From contig NC_049911.1 in the NCBI RefSeq assembly GCF_001411555.2, positions 6,642,209-6,706,208 of the forward strand: 64,000 bases of DNA, written 5' to 3'. Each line of letters begins with the position of its first letter. Position 1 is the first letter of the stretch. Below, in pieces: positions 11,853 through 24,148 of this stretch. The notes beneath the pieces were generated by a model. The model was given only the letters and a program-made list of their open reading frames with translations, was not told where the DNA came from and searched no databases. This DNA comes from Juglans regia. Its lineage: Eukaryota; Streptophyta; Magnoliopsida; Fagales; Juglandaceae. A program made the translations under genes and the position numbers.

Positions 11853-12054
11853 CTAGGGAGGTGGTCGACTTATCTCATCTCATCTTATCATTACAACTTT
11901 TTTAAATTTTCACACAAAATAAAATAAACAATTTAATTTTTTCAAATCCCACAACAAAAATAATATTAAAAAAAATATATTCTAACAATATTTTATTCAA
12001 CTTTCAATTTCCATCTCAACTAATGTCTACTCATCTGTGAAAATAAAGGAGACC
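11853..12054. mobile_element. MITE relative (TTA/TAA-flanked family)
   Basis: The right end read in reverse starts GGTCTCCTTTATTTTCACAG, close to the MITE at 36794 (GGTCTCCTTTGAATGTACAA). Both share the ACTTATCTCATCTCATC stretch and the AT-rich core with AAACAATTTAATTTTTTCAA. TTA follows at 12055-12057, but the left duplicate is not clear. Confidence 0.6.
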
Positions 12055-12831
12055 TTAATGTCTCTCCATCAAGTTTGTGCTATCTATATATGGTTCATAT
12101 GTACATTTGAAAGATTCGACACAAAAGATGCTGCATGCACGCTGGGCCTTTATCGGGTCCGGGTTGATAGCTCAGGCCGTCACTGACTATATATGCTCGA
12201 TGCAGAGGGTTACTGCATGCATGCATACATATCCAGCCCAAGGTTCGTTTTATACTTTCCATTTATTGGAGCTAGATTATTTAAGCGGGAGTTGTACTAT
12301 TACTACTTAATTCCCATATTAGTTCGAGTGTGGGAGATTGTTATTATTTTGGAGTACTTTGATTCTAGTTTGGAGTTAGATCATATTGAGCAGAAAATTA
12401 ACTAGGAGTTTAAGTAATTAGAGGCTTAAGAGGATTGGATTAGTTAAATCGATCGGTAATTACTAATTGTAAAAATAAAATAAAGCCCAAGACTAATTTA
12501 GACTTAGGACGTGGACTTGTCCATGTAATGTGCAAGGATTATATAAACTTGAGTTATCCCGCAATAAATATAAAGTTTAATTGAGTAATAATGCATGCTA
12601 GCACATAGACATTCAGAATTTGGTTGAGCCGTAGTACTTCAGGTACTTATTCACTTTGTGTTAGTGACGAGAGATCTCACACATATTTCATGGGTTGAGA
12701 GAGGTCAAGAAACTTTTATATATACAGTGCACCAAAATAACTCTATATCTATAAATTAGGTCACAATTATGAAAGCTTTTAACTTTTACTAACGTTTGAT
12801 ATCCATTATATATCATGAGTCTATTGACTAC
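12055..12831. other. No gene; possible Copia LTR remnant
   Basis: GTGTGGGAGATTGTTATTA near 12330 looks like a Copia polypurine tract followed by an LTR start. No coding region is attached and no second LTR was found. Short ORFs at 12077-12405 match nothing I recognise. Confidence 0.3.
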
Positions 12832-13445
12832 TGATGACTAATGTGTCAACAATTTGCATTTAGAAGGATAAAGTTGTAATTTTTGTTAAGTCTTGTAACT
12901 AATGGTCATAGAATTGACCACGTGTATTTTACTTTCTTTGTCCTTTTGTGATAAGTTTGGTTCATTGCTTGTAATCTATCGGCTATTAGATGACCACATG
13001 TTTTGATCAGATGCATTAGGGCTATTGAAATAAGACAGCCTTATAAAAGGCATGCGATGGCTACTATAGCCGATAGAAGAGAAAAACAAGAAGGGAAATC
13101 AACACTTTGAGAAAGAGGCTTCTAGAGAGAGTTAGGTTTCAAAGAGAAACTTGTAAATCAAGAGAGATTGAGAGAGTTAAGACCATTCTGATGACCTGAA
13201 TCTTGTAACCTATACATCCTTGCGATTTGAAGCTAGAATAAGATGATCTTTGGCCAGTTCCCCCTATGGACGTAGATCTGAAAGGATCGAACCACGTTAA
13301 ATCCTCGTGTTCTTGGTATATTCGTTATATTCTCTTATTTTCTATTTGGTTGTGGTTTTCTTTTGTTTGTTTATGATTTCTTGAATCAATCTCGGTACGT
13401 GTTGTTGTATTTGGTGTTCTTGCCGAATCACTATTTTTTACAACA
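12832..13445 (+). repeat. 5' LTR of a decayed Copia element
   Basis: The LTR opens TGATGACTAATGTGTCAAC, and the same opening recurs at 17492 after the pol region. It ends ACAACA just before a primer-binding site. A TATA-like CTTATAAAAGGC lies near 13042. Length is 614 bp. About the first 150 bases match the 3' copy with roughly ten differences. Confidence 0.8.
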
Positions 13446-13463
13446 AGTAGTATCTAGAGCCTA
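13446..13463 (+). other. Primer-binding site
   Basis: AGTAGTATCTAGAGCC follows the LTR and resembles the AGTGGTATCAGAGCC site complementary to initiator methionine tRNA, with two differences. It sits 8 bases upstream of the gag start codon. Confidence 0.7.
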
Positions 13464-13470
13464 GGTCAAG

Positions 13471-16400
13471 ATGGGTTCTGCTAAGTTTGAGGTGGAGAAA
13501 TTTACGGGAAAAAATGAATTTGGTCTCTGGCGTATTAAAATGAGGGCTCTGTTAGTGCAGCATGGTCTCCAAGATGCACTTCTTGGAGACAAGAAACTGT
13601 CTAACGGGTCCTCAAAGGAACAATCAAGTTCCTCCACCACTAATAGGGTTAAACCCGATATATTACAAAAGGCACACAGTGCCATCATTCTTTCCTTAGG
13701 GGATAAAGTCTTACGAGAGGTAGCCAATGAAGATTCAGCTGCAGGGATTTGGTTAAAGCTAGAAACTCTCTACATTACCAAGTCCTTGGCCAATCGTCTT
13801 CATAAGAAGACAAAGCTGTATACCTTTAAAATGACCCCGGGGTTGTCTATTGAAAATCATTTGGATGAGTTTAACAAGATCATCCTAGATCTTACTAACA
13901 TAGACATCACAATAGATGATGAGGATCAGGCTATACTGTTGTTGAGTTCCCTTGACAGTTCATATGCTAACCTAAAAGAAACTATTATGTATGGCAGAGA
14001 GAGTTTGTCATTAGATGAGGTGCAATCCATATTGCATGCAAGGGAACTTTAGAATAATTTTGAAGTTAAAACTCAAACTAGTGAGGGGTTAGTGGTTAGG
14101 GGAAGATCTGAAAAACCTGGTTATAAGGGAAAGAAAGTTAAGGGTAGATCAAAATCAAAAGGAAAACAATTGAAGTGTTTCCTCTATGCCAAAGAGGGAC
14201 ATTTCAAGAAAGATTGTCCAGAAAAGAAAACAAGAGAAGGGGATAAGGTCAAACACGAGGAAAATGTATATGTTGCATCTGAAGGCTATGAGAGTGCTGA
14301 GGTACTTTGTATCTCAGAGACTAAATCTAGTAATGAATGGATTTTAGATTCAGGATGTTCCTTTCATATGTGTCCTTGTAAATCTTGGTTTGAAACTTTT
14401 TCTGTTTTTTATGGTGGACATGTTATGCTTGGTAATAATAAATCTTGCAAAGTTATTGGAATTGGTACAATCAGACTAAAATTGCATGATGGTGTGGAAA
14501 GAAAACTAAAAGATGTAAGATACATACCTGATCTTAAGAGAAATTTAATCTCTCTTGGAATGCTTGATAAATCTGGTTTCACTTTTAAATCTGAGTCAGG
14601 AGTCTTAAAGGTAGCTAAAGGGTCATTAATAGTAATGAAAGGGGAAATAAGTAATGGTCTTTATACCCTGGTAGGTCAGACTGTTATAGGACATGCTTCT
14701 GCTGTCCAGAAATCTTTGAAAAATGATATTGTACTTTGGCACAAAAGACTAGGGCATGTCAGCCATAAAGGCTTAAAGGAACTCCAAAAGTAGGGGTTAC
14801 TTGGTGACAAAGACCTAGGAGACCTTCCCTTTCGTGAAGATTGTATACTAGGCAAGTCCACTAGAGTTAGCTTCAAACCCAGAACACACCTTACTAAACA
14901 AAGTTTGGACTATGTACATTCTGATTTGTGGGGGCCTGCAAGGGTTAGTTCTCATGGTGGGGGGAATTACTTCCTATCCATTATTGATGACTATTCTAGG
15001 AAGTTTTGGGTTTATATCCTTAAGCAGAAAAGTGACACCTTTAACAAGTTTAAAGAATGGAAAGTCTTGGTTGAAAATCAAGTCGGGAGGAAGGTTAAAA
15101 AGCTTAGGACAGACAATGGACTTGAGTTCTTATCAAATGAGTTTAATAACTATTGCCAAAAGGAGGGTATAGCAAGACATAGGACAATGAAGGAAACACC
15201 CCAACAGAATGGCCTAGCTGAAAGAATGAACATAACAATTCTTGAGAGAGTTAGGTGCATGTTGTCCAATGCCAAATTACCTAAAAACTTTTGGGCAGAG
15301 GCAGTTAGTACTGCTGTGTATTTGATAAATAAGAGTCCATCTACTGCCATTAATTGCAAGACTCCTTAGGAATTGTGGACTGGTAAACCCTCAGATTATA
15401 GTAATCTGAGAGTTTTTGGTTGTGTTGCTTATGCATACAGTAAAACTAACAAACTGGAACCTACGGCAGTAAAATGCATTTTTGTAGGGTAGGAGTAAAA
15501 GGTTATAAACTTTGGATGGAGGAACCTAGAAAACAAAAGTGTATAATAAGTAGGGATGTGACCTTTAATGAGTCACAAATGGCAAGATCTCAACTGGATA
15601 CAGTTGAGACACAACCTGTCACTGTCTCAGACAAAGTCCAAATTGAGGTGGAGTCTTTGGACTCATTGCCTCATGATACAAACAGACAGTCTAGAGATAA
15701 TTCAGAATCTAGCTTAGAGAGTGACCAAGGGAAAATCATTGACTCTGATAACCTTGTAAGGGATAGGCCAAGAAGGGTTATAAGACCTCCATTGAGAATT
15801 GCACAGGCTGATATAACAGCCTATGCTCTCTCTGTAGCACAAGACATTGAAGGCCCTGAACCAAGGTCTTATAAAGAAGTAATGTGTAGCAAAGAATCTA
15901 GTTATTGGCTTCTTGCAATGCAAGAAGAAATGGAATCTCTTTATAAGAATAAAACTTGCGAAATGGTGTTAAAACCTGACAAGGTTAAAATCATAGGGTC
16001 TAAATGGATATTCAAGAAAAAAGAGGGTATAACTGAGGTAGAAAAACCTAGGTACAAAGCTAGGTTAGTGGCAAAAGGTTATACACAAGGGATATAGATT
16101 TTAATGAAATTTTCTCCCCTATTGTAAAACACAGTTCTATCAGATTGTTGTTAGCTTACACTACTTATCATGATTTGTTTTTAGAACAGTTGGATATTAA
16201 AACTGCTTTTCTGCATGGTGAATTAGAAGAAACACTGTACATGCAACCTCCTAAAGGTTTTGTAAATGAATCCAATAAGAACTATGTGTGTTTGTTGAAA
16301 AAATATTTGTATGGATTAAAACAATCCCCAAGACAGTGGTATAAAAGATTCGACACACATATGCTTGTGATTGGTTTTAAAAGATGCAATTATGATAGCT

Positions 16401-17465
16401 GTGTATACTTTAAAGTTTCTGATGATGTCACTGTTTACCTTCTGCTATATGTGGATGATATGCTTAGCTTGTAAAGATAAATGTCAAATTGAGTATGTAA
16501 AAGAAATTCTAAAATCTATTTTTGAAATGAAAGATCTTGGACTTGCTAAGAAAATCTTAGGTATGGAGATAATTAGAGACAGAAAAAAGAAACTACTCTA
16601 CTTATCACAAAAAAACATATTTACAAAGGGTACTTAAAGATTTAGCATGGACTTGGCAAAATTTGTAAGTACTCCCATTGGACAGCATTTTAAACTTTCT
16701 GTTAATCAATTCCCTAAAACTGATGATGAAAAGGAATATATGATAGAAATATCATATGAAAGTATGGTCGGTAGTATCATGTATGCAATGGTCTATTCAA
16801 GGCCAGACCTTACCTATACTGTCAGTCTAGTTAGTAGGTTCATGGGAAACCCTAGGAAACCCCATTGGCAAGCACTGAAGTGAGTGTTTTAGTACTTAAC
16901 AGGTTCCTCAGGTTTAGGGCTAAGTTTTGGTGGCAATGTGTTAAGTGGTCAAGAAATCCGTGGGTTTGTAGATTTTGATTTTGCTGGAAACTTGGACACC
17001 AAGAAGTCTCTGACTAGCTATGTATTCACAGCTTTTGGTGGTGCTATGAATTGGAAATCTAATTTACAGTCAGTTTTAGTTTTGTCCACAACTGAGGCTG
17101 AATGCATAGCCATGACAGAGGCTATAAAGGAAGCGTTATGGCTTAAAGGTATAAGAAATGAATTAGGTTTATTCAAGGGTAGTATCACAGTCTACTGTGA
17201 TAATCAAAGTACTATACATCTCACTAAAAATCAAGTTTTTTATGAAAGATCAAAACACATTGACATTAGACTTCATTTTGTAAGAGGTGTGGTTGCAGGT
17301 GGTACTGTCAAAGTGGAGAAAGTGCCAACTGAAGAAAACCCAGCAGACATGATGACCAAACCATTGCCAAGATCAAAGTTCAGGCACTGCCTAAACTTGA
17401 TCAAAATGGAAGAGGGCTGTCCAGGGAATAAAAGGTGGGAATTGGCCAGAGATGGGGAACCTTGA
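13471..17465 (+). pseudogene. Copia gag-pol polyprotein, decayed
   Basis: All Copia domains appear in order. Gag (FTGKNEFGLWRIKMRALL) starts at 13471. The zinc knuckle CFLYAKEGHFKKDC at about 14175 has its second Cys replaced by Tyr. The protease motif WILDSGCSFHM is at 14338, and HKRLGH precedes the integrase. The integrase core (SDLWGP, RTDNGLEF, PQQNGLAERM) spans about 14905-15240. The RT includes LLYVDDM near 16445. RNase H includes STTEAEC and CDNQSTIHL. The frame is broken by stops at 14050, 14791 and 15367, frame changes near 15480, 16095 and 16475, and a TGA at 16881. It resembles Tnt1-type elements. No intact product is possible. Confidence 0.92.
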
Positions 17466-17491
17466 AATCAAATTGATGACAAGGTTGAGAT

Positions 17492-17645
17492 TGATGACTA
17501 ATGTGTCAACAATTTGCATTTAGAAGGATAAAGTTGTAATTTTTGTTAAGTCTTGTAACTAATGGTCAAAGAAGTGACCACATGTCTTTTACTTTCTTTG
17601 TCCTTTTGTGGTAATTCTGATTCATTGCTTGTAATCCATCTGCTT
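17492..17645 (+). repeat. 3' LTR of the decayed Copia element (start only matched)
   Basis: TGATGACTAATGTGTCAAC follows the purine-rich AAGGTTGAGAT and matches the 5' LTR to about 17642. After that the two copies diverge sharply, although CTTATAAACTC could be the TATA region of a rearranged LTR. The right end and any target duplication were not found. Confidence 0.7.
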
Positions 17646-18099
17646 ATAAACTCTTTTGAAGAGATATGAAAGTTATTGTTCATTTATTTGCCTAGTTTTT
17701 CTTCAAGCCTCGAAATCAAAGCTTCTAGCCTTATAGAAACTACAGAACAAAATATACAACTATTATGTAATGGATACAATGTTTACATATAAAACTATAG
17801 TCATGTATTTATTGTAATCACGTAGAGATATTTTAGCAACAAATTAGCAACAAATCATGGTCTTGTCTCTTCAATAAGCCATACATATATATATATAGAT
17901 ATGTCAAGATACCTGGAACAAGTGCCCCATTCCGCTCAATGCAGATTATAATTTATTTAGCAACTCACTAATTAAAACTTCCCCGATATAAGTCAACAAG
18001 AGGAAAGTTATACATGACCTATACTGTGTTTTAACTATGAGAAGACAACTGTCAACTCCCTTCGAGAAATAGCTATCAACTTTAGCATGGGGTTGGAAT
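17646..18099. other. No gene recognised
   Basis: AT-rich DNA that may hold the altered rest of the Copia LTR. An (AT) run occurs near 17885-17900. I see no coding region. Confidence 0.4.
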
Positions 18100-18790
18100 C
18101 ACTACAATAGATTACATTTATTGTGACGGACAAAACAGTCACAAAAAATAAGAAAACCATCACAAAAATGTTTTGCTGACTGTTTGAGACTGTCACCACA
18201 ATTGTTACCAAAAATGCGTCACAGAAAATATATTGTGACTCTTTACTATACAATTGTCACTAAAAGTTTTTTTGTGATGGTTGGAAGTCTTCCGTGAGAT
18301 GCAACGTTCGAACATGAAGAGATTTTATGGCAGTCAAATTTCATCACAGAAAGTAACGTTTAAACATATAAAATAACGTTCGAATGTTTACCCGATCGAT
18401 TAGCGTTCAAACAATAAATATCTAACGTCCGATATTTTTCATTCACAAATTTTAGTTTTACATTCAAACGTGGACATGTTCGAACATTTGTGCTGTGACG
18501 TTTGAATTTTGCATTCGCATGTTATTGGGCAATTGTTCGAATGTCAAAGATTTAATGTTCAGATGGTTAATCAGTACGTTTGACCGTATTTTTTTAATCA
18601 TTCAAACATTGAGAAATATTCGTTCAATCATAATAGAACAAGTTTGAATGTTTGTGAAGTCTACACGTTCGAACATAATACCTTATGTTCGAACGTAGTT
18701 ATCGCACGTCTGTGTAATTATGTTCGAACGTTAATTCAAACGTAAAGCCATGCTCGAACATTCTTTCTTTACATTCGAACGAACTTATCA
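18100..18790 (-). mobile_element. CACTA terminus and subterminal repeats (reverse orientation)
   Basis: The end reads CACTACAATAGATTACA, followed by GTGACGG/CGTCAC words and then many TTCGAACGT-like words from 18300 to 18780. It matches the terminus at 10635 in inverted orientation, down to an adjacent TNPA tail. This is the 3' end of a second element of the same family, pointing the other way. Confidence 0.75.
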
Positions 18791-19080
18791 AAACTAATAA
18801 TTTCATAAAATTAAAATTAAAAGCATACAAATTGTATCATATTATTGATTACACCACAAATAACATCATCTCATGAAATTGTTTTAGAGAGTTCAAAATT
18901 AGAAAATAAAAGTTTTGAACAATGATATGACTTATTTCTTCTTCTTTCCTCGTCCAACACAATCTTGCTGCAGTGACATAACACATTCCATCTCGACCAG
19001 CATCTCCCTCTATACTTGTTCTTAAACTTCAATGCGTATTCTTTCCTCCTAGTCTCTTTGTCACTCCTGCAAATGCATAT
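18791..19080 (-). pseudogene. TNPA-like 3' end remnant
   Basis: The reverse complement matches the end of the TNPA-like gene and its 3' flank at about 9815-10070, including GAGGAAAGAAGAAGA and the AT-rich trailer with a GTGTAAT-like word. The frame is broken. It identifies the neighbouring terminus as a 3' end. Confidence 0.6.
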
Positions 19081-19530
19081 CTAAATCACAATATAATCCT
19101 ATAAATGACAATGTAATACAACATAAACATAATATAATCCTACAAATCACAATATAATCTCACAAATCCCACAAATCTCAATATAATACAACATAAATAC
19201 AATATAATCCCATAGTAAATCACAACATAGACACAACATGCACTCCCACAAATCACAATATACTCCCACAAATCCCACAAATCCCAATATAATCACAATA
19301 TAATTATAAAGTAAATCACAATATAAATCACAATATAAACACAATATACCTTTCTACAAATCACAATATAATGACACAAATCACTAAATAATCCCACAAA
19401 TCATAATCTAATCCCACAAATCCCAAATATAATTACAAAATGAATCACAACATGATAAACACAATATACCTTGCCACAAATCACAATATAATCACAAAAA
19501 TCACAATATAATCAAAATGTAATCACACAA
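19080..19530. repeat. Degenerate minisatellite (AATCACAATATAAT units)
   Basis: Words close to AAATCACAATATAATCCCAC recur about 20 times with irregular spacing. The ORF on the minus strand at 19147-19344 is a by-product. It sits inside the CACTA-derived block. Confidence 0.7.
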
Positions 19531-20030
19531 TCAAGTTTAGAAATATATATAGCTAAAATCACAAACTTTTATCTCACAACCTTCAACAAGCTCCAACAAA
19601 TATTCATTCAAAATAAACACAATATTAATTAGTTCAAAAATAAACATAACAAATATTCCTTAAAAATAAACAGTACAACTACCTTTCTCCTTCTATCTCT
19701 CTCGGTCTCAACCTCTCTTTCTCCCTCTAATATTCCCAAACGCCACTCTCTCTCAGTCTCACTCTCACTCAAGCTTCTCTCACAACACTGCACCCTCTCT
19801 CATTCGGTCACTCTACTGCAGCAACTTGTTAAACTAAATAGAACGACGACATTTTTGTTTAGTACATGGCCCTTTTGCAATGACTTTTTAAATGTAAGGT
19901 CGTCGCATCAAATTTCCATAGCGTTCGCATGTTTACAGTAAACATTTGAACATTTCGTAAAAATTTCCCAATCTCGCTAAGTTTCCCGCCAAGTCTGTTT
20001 ACATATGTAGCGTTCGAACGTATATCTATT
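19531..20030. other. No gene; C/T-rich stretch and CACTA-like words
   Basis: A CT-rich stretch at about 19680-19800 resembles a transcribed leader. TTCGAACG-type words start again near 19985. No coding sequence was recognised. Confidence 0.4.
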
Positions 20031-20610
20031 GACATGAGAACGTATATGAAATTAGGTCTCCGTATCTGCTATAGAATTAACCCAAGAAATGTCCCACCAA
20101 TTCCTTCTCAAAATGTTCAAACTTAACTATTACATGTTTGAATGTACCAAAATAAAATTCGAATGTAAGCGTGTTGACATACGAATGTAGATGAAATTAG
20201 GTCCTCGCTATATGCCATAGAATTAACGCAGGAAAGGTCCCATCAATTGTTTCAAAAAAGGTTCAAAGTTAACTATTCCACATTCGATCGTACTAAAATA
20301 GCATTCAAACGTAACAATGTTGACATGCGAACGAAGATGAAATTAGGTTCACGTATATGCCATAGAATTAATGTAGGAAAGATACCACCAATTTTTTTAG
20401 AAACGTTCAAACTTCACTATTCCACGTTTGAACGTGAGGGGTTTACGGTTGAACATAACACTGTTGACATGCAAACATAGTTGAAATTAGGTTCCCATAT
20501 ATGCTTTAAATTAATGCGGGAAAGGTCCCGCCAATTGTTTTTAAGAACGTTCAAACGTTCATTTTAACATTCCAACATAAATCCTACCACATTCAAACGT
20601 ATATTTCATG
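20031..20610. repeat. 146-bp tandem repeat, about four copies
   Basis: Units start GACATGAGAACG (20031), GACATACGAATG (20176), GACATGCGAACG (20322) and GACATGCAAACA (20466), giving periods of 145, 146 and 144. Each unit continues with TGAAATTAGGT and carries TTCAAACTTAACTATT-like and TTCGAACG-like words. The last copy is partial. The array lies in the CACTA-derived block and multiplies the subterminal motif. Confidence 0.8.
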
Positions 20611-21600
20611 TTTGAACATGGTTTATGTATTATAATTATATAGTATATTTAACATAATTATATAGCATCGTAATGTATATAGTACATATTATATGGTTAT
20701 ATAGTATATATAATATAATTATATAGTATAGTAATGGATATAGTATATATTATATATAATATAGTATAGTAATCTATATAGTATATATTAATCTATATAG
20801 TTACTATAGTAAATTAAGGGTATGGAGGAGATGGTGGCCTAGCATAAGAACATTCAGACTTTATTCTTGATTTTTTGGATGACATGATTTTTCCTGTAAA
20901 AATTCTCAGGATAAAAAATAAAAAGAGTATATAGTATATATGGTAATCATCTATGTGGTATGTATAGTATACTATAGTAATCTAATATATAGTATATATA
21001 GTTAGTAATTCAATAAATAGTATATATGGTAATCTACTATATAGTATATATGGTATATATAGCAATCTACTATATAGTGTATATAGTTGTATAGATTATT
21101 TGATTTTTGTTAAATACATGGATGCATATATTGAATTGCTATTATTAAATGCATGTATATATTGAATATGCATCTCAAGACTTGATGACCTATTAAACCT
21201 CTTCTCATTAGTTGAGAATGTGGGTCCTCTATCCATTGAACCATCATGTATACCATTATGATTTGATGTTTGAGTGAACTTTTATTAATTTTTAATTAAA
21301 ACCGATAGAGTTGACATTGGTAATTTGTTGTACTCATGTGTTATGTATGTATTTATTTTTATGTGAATGGATAAGGTGTAACTTATAAGTATATCAATAA
21401 CGTGGGATCCCTATGTAGGAAGGAATTAATTTTACTCAAAATTAATTAAATGTGGTATTTTAACTTATTGGGAGATGATTACTACATTTTTGCAAAATTT
21501 TAGATCTCACTATATAGGAAGGAATTCCATGGTCTAGTTAGATTTTAGAATAAAATTAATTATGTGCTAATGTCAATCTAGTGTAATGAATGTAGTGATA
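20611..21600. other. No gene; TATAGTATATA-rich DNA
   Basis: Simple AT-rich words (TATATAGTATA) dominate to 21110, interrupted by a short unique piece at about 20815-20930. The rest to 21600 is AT-rich without a recognisable product. Confidence 0.5.
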
Positions 21601-21881
21601 ATGACTACTAAGAATATAGTTGTTGACCTTACTAAAGGAGAGAAATTGGATGAGATCAACTATAACATATGGCGTAGGACAATCCAATACATGCTTAATG
21701 AACAAAGGTCCTAAAAAATCTAAATCACCTTATGGTACAACTTGAGGAAGGAAATACTTCCAACATAATCATGATATGGAAGCCTATCAGGCTTGGGCAG
21801 GGAAAAATCGGTGCGTGCTTTACCATGCTTAGTAGCATGCACAATGACCTTATTGAGGAGTTTGAGAATTGCCCAAAGGAT
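21601..21881 (+). pseudogene. Copia gag fragment
   Basis: The frame from 21601 reads KGEKLDEINYNIWRRTIQYML, then stops near 21714. Further on it reads FTMLSSMHNDLIEEFENCP, which is typical of UBN2-type Copia gag. The match ends where the CACTA subterminal repeats start (GGTTTTTACATTCGAAC). It is a small broken fragment. Confidence 0.6.
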
Positions 21882-22560
21882 GGTTTTTACATTCGAACAA
21901 AAAAAAATTACGTTCGAACATATGGTTTTCAGTTCGAACATAAATTTTTTAGTTCAAACGTATGTTTTTACTTGCGCACATATTTTTACGTTTGAACAAA
22001 TGTTTTATATGTTTGAACGTAAATTGAACGTGGAAAGCAAAATGGCGGATAAATTAAGATGTATGTTCAAACGTTAAAATTAAACGTTTGAATGTATTAG
22101 TGTGAATGTTCTAATGTAGAAAAGATACGTTCGAACGTGGAAGGGCTATGCAATTGTAGCGTCATATGTTTGAATGTTTTGTCGAAATGTTCGAACATTG
22201 AAATAAAATATACACTTTAAGAAATTTTTCTACAGTGACTATTTGGCCAATGGCAACCCATGGTGGCTAAAAAATAGAGTTGAAAATTCGGCCACCACTA
22301 AAGTGAGTTTACACAAAATCCTACTAAATCTTAAAAAAAAAAAATATGTAAGAGGACAAAAGAGGGATGCCTACCTTTTTGTGGCGGGGTTTGACGGCGG
22401 AGGCAACGATTTGAATGGCAGCTTGGGACGGTGGAGAGATAACGGTTTACTTATGAGAATGACGTTTCCCGTTTCGGTTTTGGGCTTAAATACATAGAAC
22501 ATTTGAACATCATTCTTAGTCACGTTCGAACATTTACCGATTTAATTACCAAAAATATAT
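21882..22560. repeat. CACTA subterminal block, copy 1 of a duplicated segment
   Basis: This stretch matches 40053-40740 in the same orientation at high identity. It has TTCGAACG words, then TTTTTCTACAGTG ending at 22237. The reverse complement is CACTGTAGAAAAA, a CACTA-like end. Homology with the second copy continues through that end into a shared piece starting TGGCCAATGGCAACCC, which encodes a short ORF (22243-22497) preserved in both. Confidence 0.65.
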
Positions 22561-23640
22561 TAATAATACAATACAGTGTATTATATATATAATATTTTAT
22601 GTACTTTATTATATATATAGTATTATATATATACTATATATAATGCTATCTACTATATATAGTATATTTTTGTTGTTAGTATAGTAATACTATATAGTAA
22701 TGCTATTAGTATATATATTAAACTAATACTATACTAATATATTATACGGTATAATGTTATAATATATAACATAATATATTAAGTATTATATATATATTAT
22801 AGTCTAATATAATAATAACTATATATAATAATTCTAATTCATTAAAATATATAGATTATAATTTAAGGCTTGAATTAGAAGATTTAATAAATAATATAAA
22901 ACAACAATTAATGAGACAATACTATACATTCCAAAATGTCTAAATATCATATATATCAAAGTAGACAAGAGGCAATAGAAGAATGGGAAGCTGATTGCAA
23001 CTTCCTAAGAAATTATTGTCATTTCGTATCATATATAATGATGACTAAATATTATATATACTAATACTATACACTAATACAATTAATTATGCTTTTTTTG
23101 CCGGATAATATATCCTAATTCTCGATTAGCTATCTACTATTAATATTAGTATTACTTATATATTAGTACATAATACTAATATTAATATAGTAATTACATA
23201 ATACATAATATTGATAGACTAATGTACAGTATTACTATATAGTATAGTAATTATATAGAAATAGTATTACTATATAGTTTTATAGTATTATTATATAACT
23301 ATATAGTAATAAGATATAGTAATGCTATTAGTATATAACATATAATATTAAACTAATACTATGCTAGTATATTATATGGTATAATGTTATAATATATAAT
23401 ATTGTCTTAATACTATTAGTACTTATCCTAATACTATTAGATATATACTAATACTATACACTAATACTATATATAATGGAAAAACAATCCACATATAAGT
23501 AAAAGATTGTATGCTTTTATAACAAGACATACAATCATTCTTATAATTTTTTCGTAGACCATATTTTTTTGAGTATAAGTTAGAATATTACTAACGACAT
23601 TAACATATATTAGTATTGCATATAGTCTGTTATACCGCTT
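22561..23640. other. No gene; ATACTAATACTATA-type AT-rich DNA
   Basis: Almost only A and T in short irregular words. Part of it (about 23300-23500) matches 40820-41020, so the duplicated segment extends here and the second copy has lost roughly 750 bases between. Confidence 0.5.
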
Positions 23641-23678
23641 GTTTTATATGCTTTCATGCATGTGGGTAGTTATACAAC

Positions 23679-23692
23679 CTATTATTATTATT

Positions 23693-23725
<33 letters not shown>

Positions 23726-23738
23726 ATTATTGTTGTTG

Positions 23739-23782
<44 letters not shown>

Positions 23783-23900
23783 GTTGTTGTTGTTGTTGTT
23801 GTTGTTATTATTATTATCATTATTATTATTGTTGTTGTTGTTATTATTATTATTGTTGTTGTTATTATTATTGTTATTATTATTATTGTTATTATTATTA

Positions 23901-23977
<77 letters not shown>

Positions 23978-24023
23978 GTTGTTGTTGTTGTTGTTGTTGT
24001 TATTATTATTGTTATTATTATTA

Positions 24024-24076
<53 letters not shown>

Positions 24077-24142
24077 ATTATTGTTGTTGTTGTTGTTGTT
24101 GTTATTATTATTATTATTATTGTTGTTATTATTATTATTATA
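23679..24142. repeat. Long ATT/GTT trinucleotide microsatellite
   Basis: About 460 bases are uninterrupted triplets of TTA/ATT and TTG/GTT, with only a few exceptions (a TCA near 23818, AAT near 24073). Blocks of GTT and ATT alternate. It opens in all three forward frames and as poly-Asn on the reverse strand, which explains the homopolymeric ORFs. It is not coding. Confidence 0.95.
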
Positions 24143-24148
24143 CAATAT

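Noticed and set aside
12077..12405. Two overlapping ORFs near a possible LTR remnant
   Set aside because: No recognisable motif, no splice or promoter context, and typical chance length.
20031..20610. Regularly spaced repeats considered as a CRISPR-like array
   Set aside because: The whole 146-bp unit is repeated with no unique spacers, and the DNA is plant nuclear.
22243..22497. Short ORF preserved in both copies of the duplicated segment (also 40410-40712)
   Set aside because: The copies are so similar that an open frame is expected by chance; no known domain. The opposite strand looks equally plausible as a first exon.
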